Source: CACKLF01 sp002725175 | GTDB lineage: Bacteria > Pseudomonadota > Alphaproteobacteria > Rhodobacterales > Rhodobacteraceae | Assembly: GCA_002725175.2 (NCBI GenBank) | Contig: PBQX02000086.1 | Span: forward strand, 1-36,364 | DNA length: 36,364 bases | Reading direction: 5' to 3' | In this document: positions 17,181 through 25,681 of the stretch, one piece after another | Layout of the letters: each line of letters starts with the position of its first letter | Numbering within the stretch: position 1 is the first letter of the stretch | The notes under the pieces: model-generated | The model's input: only the letters and a program-made list of their open reading frames with translations | The model's database searches: none | What the model was told of the DNA's origin: nothing | Translations under genes and position numbers: made by a program

Positions 17181-18621
17181 GTCTCATAAGCCCTCGACAT
17201 GCTTTTGATTTTTGGAGAAAAATTTTTCTTAACAAATTTTTCGCTACTAAGATCCTATATTCTTTTGATGCACGTGCATCAGAAATAGGCTGAAAATCTT
17301 CCTCTATTTTCTTTAGGGAACTGGTAAATGAATCTTCAGTCCAAGGTTTTCCAAAAAGAAAATCCTCTGTATACTTTGCTCTTTTTGGCATCTCAGCCAT
17401 CCCTCCGAAAACTAAACGTGCCTCATCAATGTGACCTTTATTAACTATAAAATAGAACGATGCGCATACACTAGATATGTCCTCATCGCGTCTCTTGGAA
17501 ACTTTGTAATTTGAGAAAACTAGATCCTTTGTTGGTTTAGGTATCTTTACAGATAAAATAAATTCGTTTTTCTTGAGATCTTTGACTTTATATTTAATGA
17601 AGAACTCTTCCATTGGTACATTTCTTATTTTTGATTCTGCATTAGAAATCTTAATCTCACTTTTTAGCGCGATCAGTGGAGGTAACATGTCTCCTATAGG
17701 GGATGCATTTGCAATATTTCCACCAATTGTACCCATGTTTCTAATTTGCTCACCGCCTATCCTTTTCAAATACTCTGTCAATTCTGGGTAAAAAGGTTTT
17801 AATGATTCCATAAGTTTTGTATAAGTTACAGAAGAGCCAACTGTGATAAAATTTTTAGATATTTTTATAATTTTTAATTCATCAACATGGTTGATAAACA
17901 CAGGATTCTTGGGTCTTTGAAGCTCTTTATTTATCCAAAGACCTACGTCGGTGGCTCCAGATATAATAGTGTTATTCTTGTTTTTTTTAATGAAAGACTT
18001 AAAAGATTTAAGGTCCTTTGGCGCGGAATAAGGAAAGGGCTCCTTCTCTCTAATTGCTATCAGTTTTTCCTTTATTTTTTTATTCGATATATAAAGTTCG
18101 TCTGTTATCCTTTTATATTTCTCAACCACATTCTTTGCTGCATTAACGATTGGACCATAACCCGTACATCGACATAGATTGCCCTGTAAACTCTCTTCGA
18201 CTTTTTTTCTATCTGTAAAGTCATTATTAAGGAAGAGATTGTAGATTGACATAACAATACCCGGTGTACAAAACCCACACTGAACCCCATTTGCATTTTT
18301 CATCTCTTCCTGAATTGGGTGAAGTGGCTCACCCTTTTTTGCCAGGTTCTCTATTGAAACAAGATGACATGCATGAATAGAGGGTAAAAATCTTATGCAT
18401 GAATTGATACTTTCATATTTTAGGCAGAAACCCGAGGGGGTTTTCTGTAAACTGCCCAATAGTACAGTGCATGCACCGCAATCCCCTTCGCCACACCCCT
18501 CTTTTGTTCCTGTAAGTTCTTCATTAAGTCTTAGATAGTCTAATACAGAAAGATATTCCTTTTCAGGCACATAGTTAACATATTGGTTATTCAAATAGAA
18601 TTTAATTGGCTGATTTTTCAT
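17143..18621 (-). CDS. xdhA: Xanthine dehydrogenase, iron-sulfur/FAD subunit XdhA
   Basis: XdhA passes electrons from the molybdenum site through two [2Fe-2S] clusters to FAD and on to NAD+. The 492-residue chain shows the plant-ferredoxin-type cluster (C43, C48, C51 in GCGEGDCGACT and C75). The second cluster uses C115 and C118 in CGFCTPG plus C150 and C152 in LCRCTGYG. The FAD-binding domain follows (ISGATDVG near 220-227, RNMGTIGGNIANASPIGDM near 295-313), and the C-terminal flavoprotein domain extends to the end. The ATG overlaps the last codons of rdgB by 20 bases, so the two may be translationally coupled. Fusion of Fe-S and FAD domains in one subunit matches the R. capsulatus XdhA layout. 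Confidence 0.95.
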   Translation of the reverse strand: MKNQPIKFYLNNQYVNYVPEKEYLSVLDYLRLNEELTGTKEGCGEGDCGACTVLLGSLQKTPSGFCLKYESINSCIRFLPSIHACHLVSIENLAKKGEPLHPIQEEMKNANGVQCGFCTPGIVMSIYNLFLNNDFTDRKKVEESLQGNLCRCTGYGPIVNAAKNVVEKYKRITDELYISNKKIKEKLIAIREKEPFPYSAPKDLKSFKSFIKKNKNNTIISGATDVGLWINKELQRPKNPVFINHVDELKIIKISKNFITVGSSVTYTKLMESLKPFYPELTEYLKRIGGEQIRNMGTIGGNIANASPIGDMLPPLIALKSEIKISNAESKIRNVPMEEFFIKYKVKDLKKNEFILSVKIPKPTKDLVFSNYKVSKRRDEDISSVCASFYFIVNKGHIDEARLVFGGMAEMPKRAKYTEDFLFGKPWTEDSFTSSLKKIEEDFQPISDARASKEYRILVAKNLLRKIFLQKSKACRGLMRHEKLLAGHTNFD

Positions 18622-19237
18622 GATCTTTAAAACACTGTTTAATCATTTTCTGAAAAGCGATCGCCCTATGGCTTATGCGGTTCTTTTCCCACCTATCCAT
18701 TTCTCCATAAGTTATTTTATAGCTTGTTGGTATGAAAATCGGATCAAAGCCATGGCCATTTAAACCTCTACCTGGCCAGGTTAAGGTTCCATTTGCTTTA
18801 CCCTCAAAAACCTCTTCATGCTTATCTGGCCAAACCAAAACTAAAGTGCAAACAAACCGAGCCTTTCTTGGAAAAGGCACCTCTTTGCTGTCCAGAGCAT
18901 TCCAAACTTTTCTCATCGCGTATTCAAAATTTCTTCCAGTTTTTGTTTCTGCCCAGTCGGCTGTATAGACACCAGGAGCTCCGTCAAGCCCGTCAACTTC
19001 AATACCGCTATCATCAGAGAGGCATGCCAGTCCGGTTTTTTCAGCGGAATACCTAGCTTTAATCTGTGCATTTTCGATATAGGTGTGTCCTACTTCTTCA
19101 GGTTCATCAATTTCGAATTCATTAGATGAATATACAGAAACCCCTCGCGTACCATCATCCAGTAGTTTTTTCATTTCTTCAAACTTACCAATGTTGTGAG
19201 TAGCAAGGACTATAGAATTTTCATTAAATTTTCTCAA
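18602..19237 (-). CDS. rdgB: XTP/dITP/ITP pyrophosphatase RdgB (HAM1 family)
   Basis: RdgB hydrolyses non-canonical purine triphosphates (ITP, dITP, XTP) to monophosphates and keeps them out of nucleic acids. Visible motifs are LATHNIGK near the N-terminus, the long signature LSDDSGIEVDGLDGAPGVY, HGFDPIF and SHRAIAFQKM near the C-terminus. I chose a TTG start at 19237 because it gives the family-typical beginning MRKFNENS; AGGA lies about 11 bases before it. In-frame ATGs further upstream would add residues encoded inside rph that lack family character. With this start the gene overlaps rph by 14 bases. The product is 211 residues, a normal length. Its 3' end overlaps xdhA. Confidence 0.93.
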   Translation of the reverse strand: MRKFNENSIVLATHNIGKFEEMKKLLDDGTRGVSVYSSNEFEIDEPEEVGHTYIENAQIKARYSAEKTGLACLSDDSGIEVDGLDGAPGVYTADWAETKTGRNFEYAMRKVWNALDSKEVPFPRKARFVCTLVLVWPDKHEEVFEGKANGTLTWPGRGLNGHGFDPIFIPTSYKITYGEMDRWEKNRISHRAIAFQKMIKQCFKDHEKSAN

Positions 19238-19949
19238 TTTTAAGGCTTTCCTTTTGAATATCAAACAACTTAAGTATCCCTGATGTTGCCATATCATAAA
19301 TTTCCTCAAATTGATTTTTTGTCAAAGTAGATTTTTCAGCAGAACATTGTATTTCAACAAACTCATTTTTTTCATTCATTACAAAATTAGAGTCTATGTC
19401 TGCATTGCTATCCTCAGAATAGTTTAAATCAGTCATTGCTGTTCCTTCCACTATTCCACAGGACAAAGCTGCAACTTGATTAATCAAAGGGTCTTCAGAA
19501 AGTTTTCCTGATGCAAGAAGCTTATTTATGGCCAACCTTAAAACCACCCAACCTCCTGTGATTGAAGCGCAACGAGTCCCACCATCAGCTTGCAAAACAT
19601 CACAGTCTACAACTATTTGTCTCTCGCCAAGACAACTTCTATCAATACATGTTCTTAATGATCTTCCTATTAATCTTTGTATTTCTAAGGTTCTTCCAGA
19701 TTGCTTTCCAGCGGATGCCTCTCTCCTAATTCTTGTGTCTGTTGATCTAGGAAGCATGCCATATTCAGCTGTTACCCAACCAAGGCCAGATTTTCTTAAA
19801 AAAAAAGGAACCGTCTCTTCAACTGTTGCGGTGCATAAAACCTTGGTGTCTCCACAGCTGATTATGCAAGAGCCATCGGCATACTTGTTGGTGTTAATTT
19901 CTATAGTAGTGTCTCTAAGACTTAGGTTTTCCCTGCCATCTATTCTCAT
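19224..19949 (-). CDS. rph: Ribonuclease PH
   Basis: RNase PH trims the 3' ends of tRNA precursors by phosphorolysis. From the chosen ATG at 19949 the product is 241 residues, as expected for the family. It starts with the typical MRIDGRENLSLR and carries CGDTKVLCTATVEE, GWVTAEYGMLPRST, and the segment QVDCDVLQADGG-like VVDCDVLQADGGTR. The reading frame stays open 62 codons further upstream, but that extension is AT-rich and unlike RNase PH, and a GGAG ribosome binding site at 19956-19959 fixes the later start. The gene diverges from hrcA and leads the rph-rdgB pair. Confidence 0.95.
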   Translation of the reverse strand: MRIDGRENLSLRDTTIEINTNKYADGSCIISCGDTKVLCTATVEETVPFFLRKSGLGWVTAEYGMLPRSTDTRIRREASAGKQSGRTLEIQRLIGRSLRTCIDRSCLGERQIVVDCDVLQADGGTRCASITGGWVVLRLAINKLLASGKLSEDPLINQVAALSCGIVEGTAMTDLNYSEDSNADIDSNFVMNEKNEFVEIQCSAEKSTLTKNQFEEIYDMATSGILKLFDIQKESLKIEKI

Positions 19950-19955
19950 CAAAAA

Positions 19956-19959
19956 CTCC
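19956..19959 (-). promoter_or_regulatory. Shine-Dalgarno that fixes the rph start
   Basis: The minus strand reads GGAG six bases before the ATG at 19949. It selects the family-typical start MRIDGREN over several upstream in-frame starts. The remaining 100 bases up to hrcA must hold the divergent promoters. I saw no convincing -35/-10 pair and no CIRCE-like inverted repeat there. Confidence 0.7.
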
Positions 19960-20061
19960 AAATACTTTAAAAATTTATATTGATGATATATGAGTTGAAA
20001 TTTATTGTAAATTATCTGATCCCTTAAACTAGAGAATAATATTTTTGAAAGATGTGCAGAG

Positions 20062-21153
20062 ATGAACTCTAAAAAAAATGATGGTGCTGAAAATTTATTT
20101 AAAGAAATGACTTCTAGAAGCATGCAGGTGTTCAAGAAAGTAGTGGAAACTTATTTAGAGACTGGAGATCCAGTAGGGTCAAGAACACTATCAAGATCTT
20201 TAACTGAAAAAATATCGGCAGCCACCGTCCGAAATGTTTTGCAGGATTTGGAGATTTTAGGGTTGCTAGGAAGTACACATGTATCGTCAGGAAGAATGCC
20301 AACCCAGAGTGGTTTGAGATTATTCGTAGATGGGTTCCTTGAAGTAGGTGACATGAATGGTAGGGAAAAAACCTTCATTGAGAAAACTATAAAAGATGAA
20401 GATATATTTCTCTCAAAATCCTTCGACAGAGTTGGTTCTTTACTTTCAGGATTAACAAAGACTGCATCAGTTGTTCTTACCCCTAAGATTGAGGCCCCGA
20501 TAAAGCACATAGATTTTGTAAGTCTTTCTGATAATAGAGGGTTGGTAGTACTAGTTACCGCTGATGGTAAGGTTGAAAACAGAATTTTTGAAAAACCTTT
20601 CGGCCTTACTCCTTCTGCAATCAGGGAAGCAACAAATTTTTTAAATAATGTTTTAAAGGGAAGAACAATTGCTGAAGTTAAAATTGTAATAGAGCATGAA
20701 TTAGAGAATTGTAAAAAAGAATTAGACGAAACTGCACAAAAATTAGTAAAAACAGGATCAATTGTTTGGGATTCTGGGACCAAAAATGATATGGACCGCC
20801 TGATAATTAGAGGAAGATCTAATCTAATTGGAGATGCGGAAACTGAGGAAGATCTGGGAAAAATCAAACAGCTTTTTGATGATATGGAGCGAAAGAGAGA
20901 CTTAATAGAGCTACTTAATTCAACAGAATCAGGTGAGGGAATAAGGGTTTTTATCGGCTCAGAAAACAAACTTTTTTCCTTATCAGGCTCGTCACTGGTT
21001 TTTTCACCTTATACGAATGCGGAAGGTGAAATTTTAGGTGCAATTGGTGTTATTGGTCCAACAAGATTAAATTATGGTAGGATAGTTCCAATAGTAGATT
21101 ATACAGCACAAATTTTAAGCAAGCTCATTGAAAAAAATGAGTCTCAATCCTAA
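20062..21153 (+). CDS. hrcA: Heat-inducible transcription repressor HrcA
   Basis: HrcA represses chaperone genes by binding CIRCE elements. The 363-residue protein has an N-terminal winged helix (SRSMQVFKKVVETYLETGDPVGSRTLSR, with the recognition region ISAATVRNVLQDLEILGLL around residues 50-68) and the conserved segment THVSSGRMPTQSGLR. It ends in a GAF-like domain, with GAIGVIGPTRLNYGRIVPIVDY near the C-terminus. The first 15 residues before MTSRSM have a counterpart in many alphaproteobacterial HrcA proteins, so I kept the ATG at 20062. It is followed 20-37 bases later by grpE. I did not find a CIRCE repeat upstream of hrcA, grpE or dnaK in this window, so its targets here are unclear. Confidence 0.95.
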   Translation: MNSKKNDGAENLFKEMTSRSMQVFKKVVETYLETGDPVGSRTLSRSLTEKISAATVRNVLQDLEILGLLGSTHVSSGRMPTQSGLRLFVDGFLEVGDMNGREKTFIEKTIKDEDIFLSKSFDRVGSLLSGLTKTASVVLTPKIEAPIKHIDFVSLSDNRGLVVLVTADGKVENRIFEKPFGLTPSAIREATNFLNNVLKGRTIAEVKIVIEHELENCKKELDETAQKLVKTGSIVWDSGTKNDMDRLIIRGRSNLIGDAETEEDLGKIKQLFDDMERKRDLIELLNSTESGEGIRVFIGSENKLFSLSGSSLVFSPYTNAEGEILGAIGVIGPTRLNYGRIVPIVDYTAQILSKLIEKNESQS

Positions 21154-21190
21154 ATAATATTTTAATTAATATATGATGAAAGAAGGAAAA

Positions 21191-21811
21191 ATGACAAAAA
21201 GTGACAATATAAAAAATGAAGAAGATTTGGGTCACGAGCTTTCTGAGAAAGAAATTGAGGAAGCTATAGAGGAAGGAAAGAAAGTAGCCTTAGATGAAGA
21301 TTTGCTCGATGACAACATTTTAGAGGAGACNAATTTAGACCTGTTAGCTGAGGAGGTCNGTGATCTAAAAGACAAGTTAATAAGATCTTTAGCTGACAAA
21401 GAAAACTTAAGAAAGCGGGCAGAAAAAGAAAGAAAAGAAGCAGAAATCTATGGNGGNACAANACTAGCACGAGATCTATTATCAGTTTATGACAATATGG
21501 GAAGAGCCCTTGAAAACATNGATGAAANTTTNAAAGAGCAAGCAAAACCACTAATAGAAGGNATAGAATTAACCCAAAGAGAGTTAATTTCGGTTTTTAA
21601 AAAGCATAAGATTGAAAAAATAGAGCCAGAGATAGGNGAAAAGTTTGATCCAAAATGGCATCAAGCTATGTTTGAATCACCCATTCCAGATACCAAAAAA
21701 GGAGAAATAATTCAAATAATGGTAAATGGCTTCAGAATTTCGGAGAGGTTATTAAGGGCTGCGCAGGTTGGTGTGTCATCTTTTGAAGGTGACGAAGGGG
21801 AAAAGAATTAA
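21191..21811 (+). CDS. grpE: Nucleotide exchange factor GrpE
   Basis: GrpE releases ADP from DnaK. The protein has a very acidic N-terminus (EEDLGHELSEKEIEEAIEE), a long coiled coil with ADKENLRKRAEKERKEA, and the C-terminal beta domain with FDPKWHQAMFESP and VNGFRISERLLRAAQVGV. I chose the ATG at 21191 because AGAAGGA lies just ahead of it; ATGs at 21173 and 21176 in the same frame are alternatives without a ribosome binding site. About ten N bases occur, mostly at third codon positions. The stop overlaps the convergent mutS stop by 4 bases. The gene forms a short unit with hrcA, away from dnaK-dnaJ. Confidence 0.93.
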   Translation: MTKSDNIKNEEDLGHELSEKEIEEAIEEGKKVALDEDLLDDNILEEXNLDLLAEEVXDLKDKLIRSLADKENLRKRAEKERKEAEIYXXTXLARDLLSVYDNMGRALENXDEXXKEQAKPLIEXIELTQRELISVFKKHKIEKIEPEIXEKFDPKWHQAMFESPIPDTKKGEIIQIMVNGFRISERLLRAAQVGVSSFEGDEGEKN

Positions 21812-24411
21812 ACTTCAATTAGTCGAGTTTTAACTTTGTATAATATTTCCAGAGCTAGCTTTGGCGTAGTAGAATCTAAATCTAAATCATCTATAGTTTC
21901 CATCAGAATTTTCAATTTTTTATCATAAATTTCTTTTTCGTTTGTATTTGTTTTATTGGAACTTTTTGTCAATTGAGAAAAATGGGACTCTCTGCTCAGT
22001 TTATCTAAAATATCGCTGGAAATCTTAATCACTTTCTTAGGTAAGCCTGCCAACTCTGCTACCTTTATACCATATGAACCAACAGCTTTTCCTTCAAGAA
22101 CTTTGTGAAGAAATATTAGGTCCCCTTTCCATTCTTTTGCTGAAACAGATAGGTTTTGTATGCCAATAAAATCTTCAGACATGTTAGTTAACTCATGATA
22201 GTGCGTAGCAAAAATGGTTCTTGCTTTGTTGTGATCGTGCAAATATTCTAAGCATGCCCATGCAATTGACATCCCATCATATGTAGATGTCCCTCTCCCC
22301 ACTTCATCAAGAATAACAAGGGCTCTATTGTCGGCATTATTAAGAATTGATGCTGTTTCTCTCATTTCAACCATGAAGGTTGACTCACCTTTGGCGAGAT
22401 TATCAGAGGCGCCTATTCTACAAAATACTTGAGAAATTCTTCCTATTTTCGCACTATCTGCTGGTACATAGCTCCCTATTTGAGCAAGAATTCCAATTAG
22501 AGCATTTTGTCTTAGGAAAGTAGATTTCCCTGCCATATTTGGCCCTGTTAATAGGTTAATGAAAGATTTTTTTTCCAATAGTTCACAGCTATTTGGGATG
22601 AAATCATTTGAATTACTTACCCTTAATGATTTTTCCACAACAGGGTGCCTACCATTTTTAATGAGAAAATCTTTGCCCTCTGTTATTTCAGGCCTTACCC
22701 ATCTATTTTTCTTTGCTAAGCTGGCCCCGGAGCAAAATATATCTAACTCAGCTAAAGATCTACAAAGAACTCTAATCTTATCCCCATAGGATAAAACCAT
22801 GAGTCTCAACTCTTCAAGTTTTTCCGTTTCAATTTGTAGACACAATTCTCTGGAGGTTAGAATTTTACTTTCCAAAGCTAATAACTCATTTGTGGTAAAA
22901 CGAATAGAATTTGCAGTAGTCTGTCTATGAAAAAAAAGCTCAGAATATTCTTCACTTAAGATTGTTTTTGAATGACTTGCTGGAGTTTCTATAAAATATC
23001 CGAGAGTATTATTATATTTGATTTTTAGAGAATTTATATGTGTCTTTTCTATTAATTGAACCTGAATATTTGCAATATGAACTCTACTAGATTCCTGCAG
23101 ACTTCTGTTTTCATCGAGCTCAATAGAACAGCCTTTTTTAATAAAGTTTCCATCTCGAAAACTCAAAGACGGATCATCTTCCAGTGAGTCTTCTAAGGTT
23201 TTCCAAATATTTTCCAGGGCTCTAATAAGAGAGCCATCAAATAGGCCGGCAAAGGGCTTTCGCTTTAGAAAATTATCTATCTCTCTACTTTTTGAAAGCC
23301 CAGATTTTATATAAATATAGTCTTTGGGGTTTCCTCTATTAAGTTGTAATCGAGTTAAGGCCCGTTCCATATCTGGAATTTTTTTCAAAAAACTTTGAAC
23401 GGTTTCCATAACATCAAGATTTTCAAAAAGTAACTCTACTTTGTCTAGGCGGGAATTTACGTCACTAATATTCATAAGAGGGTAGTTTAGCCAATTTTCT
23501 AGCAATCTTGAGCCAAAATTAGTAACGGTATTATCAATTGTGCTAAACAAAGTATCTTGCCTACCCCCTTTGGTATTTTGGGTTAATTCTAAATTGTTTC
23601 TAGTTGAAAAATCCATTTCAACAAATTTAGAATTAGAAATTCGAACAGGGGTGGAAAATGTCATTTCAAAGGGAAAGTTTGTTCTATGACAATAAGTTAA
23701 TAAAGAGCTCATCGCATGTGTTTCGGCATCCGAATAGCTATCAGTTTCATCCAATTTTATGTAGCTACGCAAGTCCCCAAAATCAAAAAAATCATTTTTT
23801 TCTAAGACACTAACTCTTGGAGTTATATTAGAATTTATTGTAAGAAGTTTAGAAAATATGTTACTGCAGAAAATTACTTCTGACGGCTTAATCTCGCCAA
23901 TTAGTGTTAGTATAGAATGTCTGTCAATATTCTTAAGAAATATATTTCCAGTTGACAAATCAAGCCATGCAGCCGAGCTGGTTTTGTTTTTCTCTGCATA
24001 TGTAAAAAGAAAATTGTGGCTTGGAGATTCCAGATGACCTTCTTCTACTAATGTGCCAGGAGTGATTATTCTGGTGACGTCCCTTTTAACTATTGATTTA
24101 TAGCCTCTCTTCTTTGCCTGATTTACACTTTCAATTTGCTCACATATTGCCACGTTATGTCCGGCCTTAATTAGCTTTATAAGGTATTGGTCCAGCTTTA
24201 GGTGAGGTATACCACACATAGGTATATCGATTTCTAAATGCTTTCCTCGAGTTGTAAGCGTTATATCCATTGCTGAAGATGCAACCTCAGCATCCTCAAA
24301 AAAAAGCTCATAAAAGTCACCCATTCTGTATAAAAGCAGCTTGTCTTTGTGCTTTTCCTTTAATCTTAAGTATTGTTCCATCATGGGTGTGACGGAGGAT
24401 TTTTTGCTCAT
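21808..24411 (-). CDS. mutS: DNA mismatch repair protein MutS
   Basis: MutS recognises mispaired bases and starts mismatch repair with MutL. The 867-residue protein has all domains of the MutS1 type. The mismatch-binding GDFYELF with F33 and E35 lies near the N-terminus. Connector, lever and clamp regions follow, and then an ABC-type ATPase with Walker A GPNMAGKS near residue 622, Walker B DEVGRGTSTYDG and the ATHYHEL switch. The C-terminal tail is of normal length. The gene lies between grpE and the dnaK-dnaJ pair, on the same strand as dnaJ but 91 bases after it. No ambiguous bases occur in it although both neighbours have many. Confidence 0.97.
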   Translation of the reverse strand: MSKKSSVTPMMEQYLRLKEKHKDKLLLYRMGDFYELFFEDAEVASSAMDITLTTRGKHLEIDIPMCGIPHLKLDQYLIKLIKAGHNVAICEQIESVNQAKKRGYKSIVKRDVTRIITPGTLVEEGHLESPSHNFLFTYAEKNKTSSAAWLDLSTGNIFLKNIDRHSILTLIGEIKPSEVIFCSNIFSKLLTINSNITPRVSVLEKNDFFDFGDLRSYIKLDETDSYSDAETHAMSSLLTYCHRTNFPFEMTFSTPVRISNSKFVEMDFSTRNNLELTQNTKGGRQDTLFSTIDNTVTNFGSRLLENWLNYPLMNISDVNSRLDKVELLFENLDVMETVQSFLKKIPDMERALTRLQLNRGNPKDYIYIKSGLSKSREIDNFLKRKPFAGLFDGSLIRALENIWKTLEDSLEDDPSLSFRDGNFIKKGCSIELDENRSLQESSRVHIANIQVQLIEKTHINSLKIKYNNTLGYFIETPASHSKTILSEEYSELFFHRQTTANSIRFTTNELLALESKILTSRELCLQIETEKLEELRLMVLSYGDKIRVLCRSLAELDIFCSGASLAKKNRWVRPEITEGKDFLIKNGRHPVVEKSLRVSNSNDFIPNSCELLEKKSFINLLTGPNMAGKSTFLRQNALIGILAQIGSYVPADSAKIGRISQVFCRIGASDNLAKGESTFMVEMRETASILNNADNRALVILDEVGRGTSTYDGMSIAWACLEYLHDHNKARTIFATHYHELTNMSEDFIGIQNLSVSAKEWKGDLIFLHKVLEGKAVGSYGIKVAELAGLPKKVIKISSDILDKLSRESHFSQLTKSSNKTNTNEKEIYDKKLKILMETIDDLDLDSTTPKLALEILYKVKTRLIEV

Positions 24412-24502
24412 CTTATCGTAAATTAATTAACAAATATTAATAAAAGGATAACCTAATTTGGTTGTTAATAAAACAGTGAAAGTGTAGAGACTTTTAATTG
24501 AA

Positions 24503-25642
24503 TTAAGTTAGATCATCCCAAAATCTTTTTACTCTTGAAAAGAAGTTTGATTCTGCGGGATTGTTGTTTACTCCAATTTTTTGAAACTCCATCAACAAAT
24601 TTTTCTGTTCAGAAGTTAAATTCACAGGCGTTTCCACCTCTAGCTCGACGTAAAGATCACCAAAATTATTACCTCTTAGACTTGGCATGCCTTTTCCCTT
24701 TAATCTTAACCTTTTCCCACTCTGTACACCGTTTGGAACCTTAACCCTTGACTTTCCACCATCCAAAGTAGGGGCCTCAAGTTCCCCGCCTAGCGCAGCT
24801 GTGATCATTGAGATAGGAATTTTGCAGAATAAGTCCTGAGAATCTCTTTCAAATATTTGATGTTGTGAGACTTCTACAAATATATATAAATCCCCATTTT
24901 GCCCTCCACGAAGTCCAGCTTCTCCTTCATTTGCAAGCCTAATTCTGGTACCAGTTTCCACCCCAGGTGGAATTGTNACATTTAGCTTNCTTTCTTTTTC
25001 TACTCTTCCTTGCCCGGAACAGTTTTTGCATGGATTTTTTATTATTTTTCCTTTTCCAGCGCANGTTGGNCAACCTCTCTCAACTGTAAAAAAGCCTTGT
25101 TGAGCCCGAACTTTTCCAATGCCAGCGCAGGTTGGGCAATTGGTGGCTTCAATTCCTCCCTCTGAACCAACACCCGAGCAAGAGTCACAAGTTACAGCAC
25201 TGGGAACATTTATAATGGTTTTTTTTCCTTTGTATGCTTCAGTTAAATTGATATTTAAGTTATATCTAAGGTCGGACCCACGACTAGCCCTNTGAGGACC
25301 CCTTCTNGAAGACGATCCCATAAAGTCTCCAAATAAGTCTTCAAANACATCAGAGAATGCTGATCCAAAATCTCCTGTTTGTCCTGAAGACCTGAAACCA
25401 GAATTACTAGTGCCACCCTCGAATGCGGCATGCCCAAACCTATCGTAAGCACTTCTCTTTTCTGGATCTCTTAGGATATCATATGCTTCATTAACAGACT
25501 TAAATTGNTCTTCAGCTTTTGGGTTGTCACTGTTTCGGTCNGGATGTAGTTCCTTGGCTTTCTTTCTGTAGGCTTTCTTCAATTCATCAGGTGAAGCACT
25601 ACGTGAGCAGCTTAAAATTTCATAGTAATCTTCTTTTGCCAT
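24503..25642 (-). CDS. dnaJ: Co-chaperone DnaJ (Hsp40, type A)
   Basis: DnaJ delivers substrates to DnaK and stimulates its ATPase. The 379-residue protein has a J domain (residues 4-70), a Gly/Phe-rich linker, a zinc-binding domain with four CxxCxGxG-type repeats between about 145 and 215, and the two C-terminal substrate domains. The HPD tripeptide (33-35) is intact: the proline codon is CCN, which encodes proline whatever the N is. The first cysteine of the third zinc repeat is encoded by TGN and is almost certainly Cys. The start ATG lies 39 bases after dnaK, so the two are probably one transcript. Confidence 0.96.
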   Translation of the reverse strand: MAKEDYYEILSCSRSASPDELKKAYRKKAKELHXDRNSDNPKAEXQFKSVNEAYDILRDPEKRSAYDRFGHAAFEGGTSNSGFRSSGQTGDFGSAFSDXFEDLFGDFMGSSXRRGPXRASRGSDLRYNLNINLTEAYKGKKTIINVPSAVTCDSCSGVGSEGGIEATNCPTCAGIGKVRAQQGFFTVERGXPXCAGKGKIIKNPCKNCSGQGRVEKEXKLNXTIPPGVETGTRIRLANEGEAGLRGGQNGDLYIFVEVSQHQIFERDSQDLFCKIPISMITAALGGELEAPTLDGGKSRVKVPNGVQSGKRLRLKGKGMPSLRGNNFGDLYVELEVETPVNLTSEQKNLLMEFQKIGVNNNPAESNFFSRVKRFWDDLT

Positions 25643-25681
25643 ANAGTAGCCCTATCCTAAAAAACCATAGACTAAAAAAGA

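Noticed and set aside
19950..20135. N-terminal extension of 62 codons on rph
   Set aside because: RNase PH begins at MRIDGREN, where a GGAG ribosome binding site stands six bases upstream; the extension has no family similarity.
20151..20969. Long open frame of 272 codons on the minus strand opposite hrcA
   Set aside because: The product is serine/proline-rich low-complexity sequence with no recognisable motif, and the plus strand encodes a clear HrcA. It is a shadow of hrcA codon use.
25543..25543. Possible damage of the DnaJ HPD motif at an ambiguous base
   Set aside because: The codon is CCN, which encodes proline for any base, so the motif is intact.
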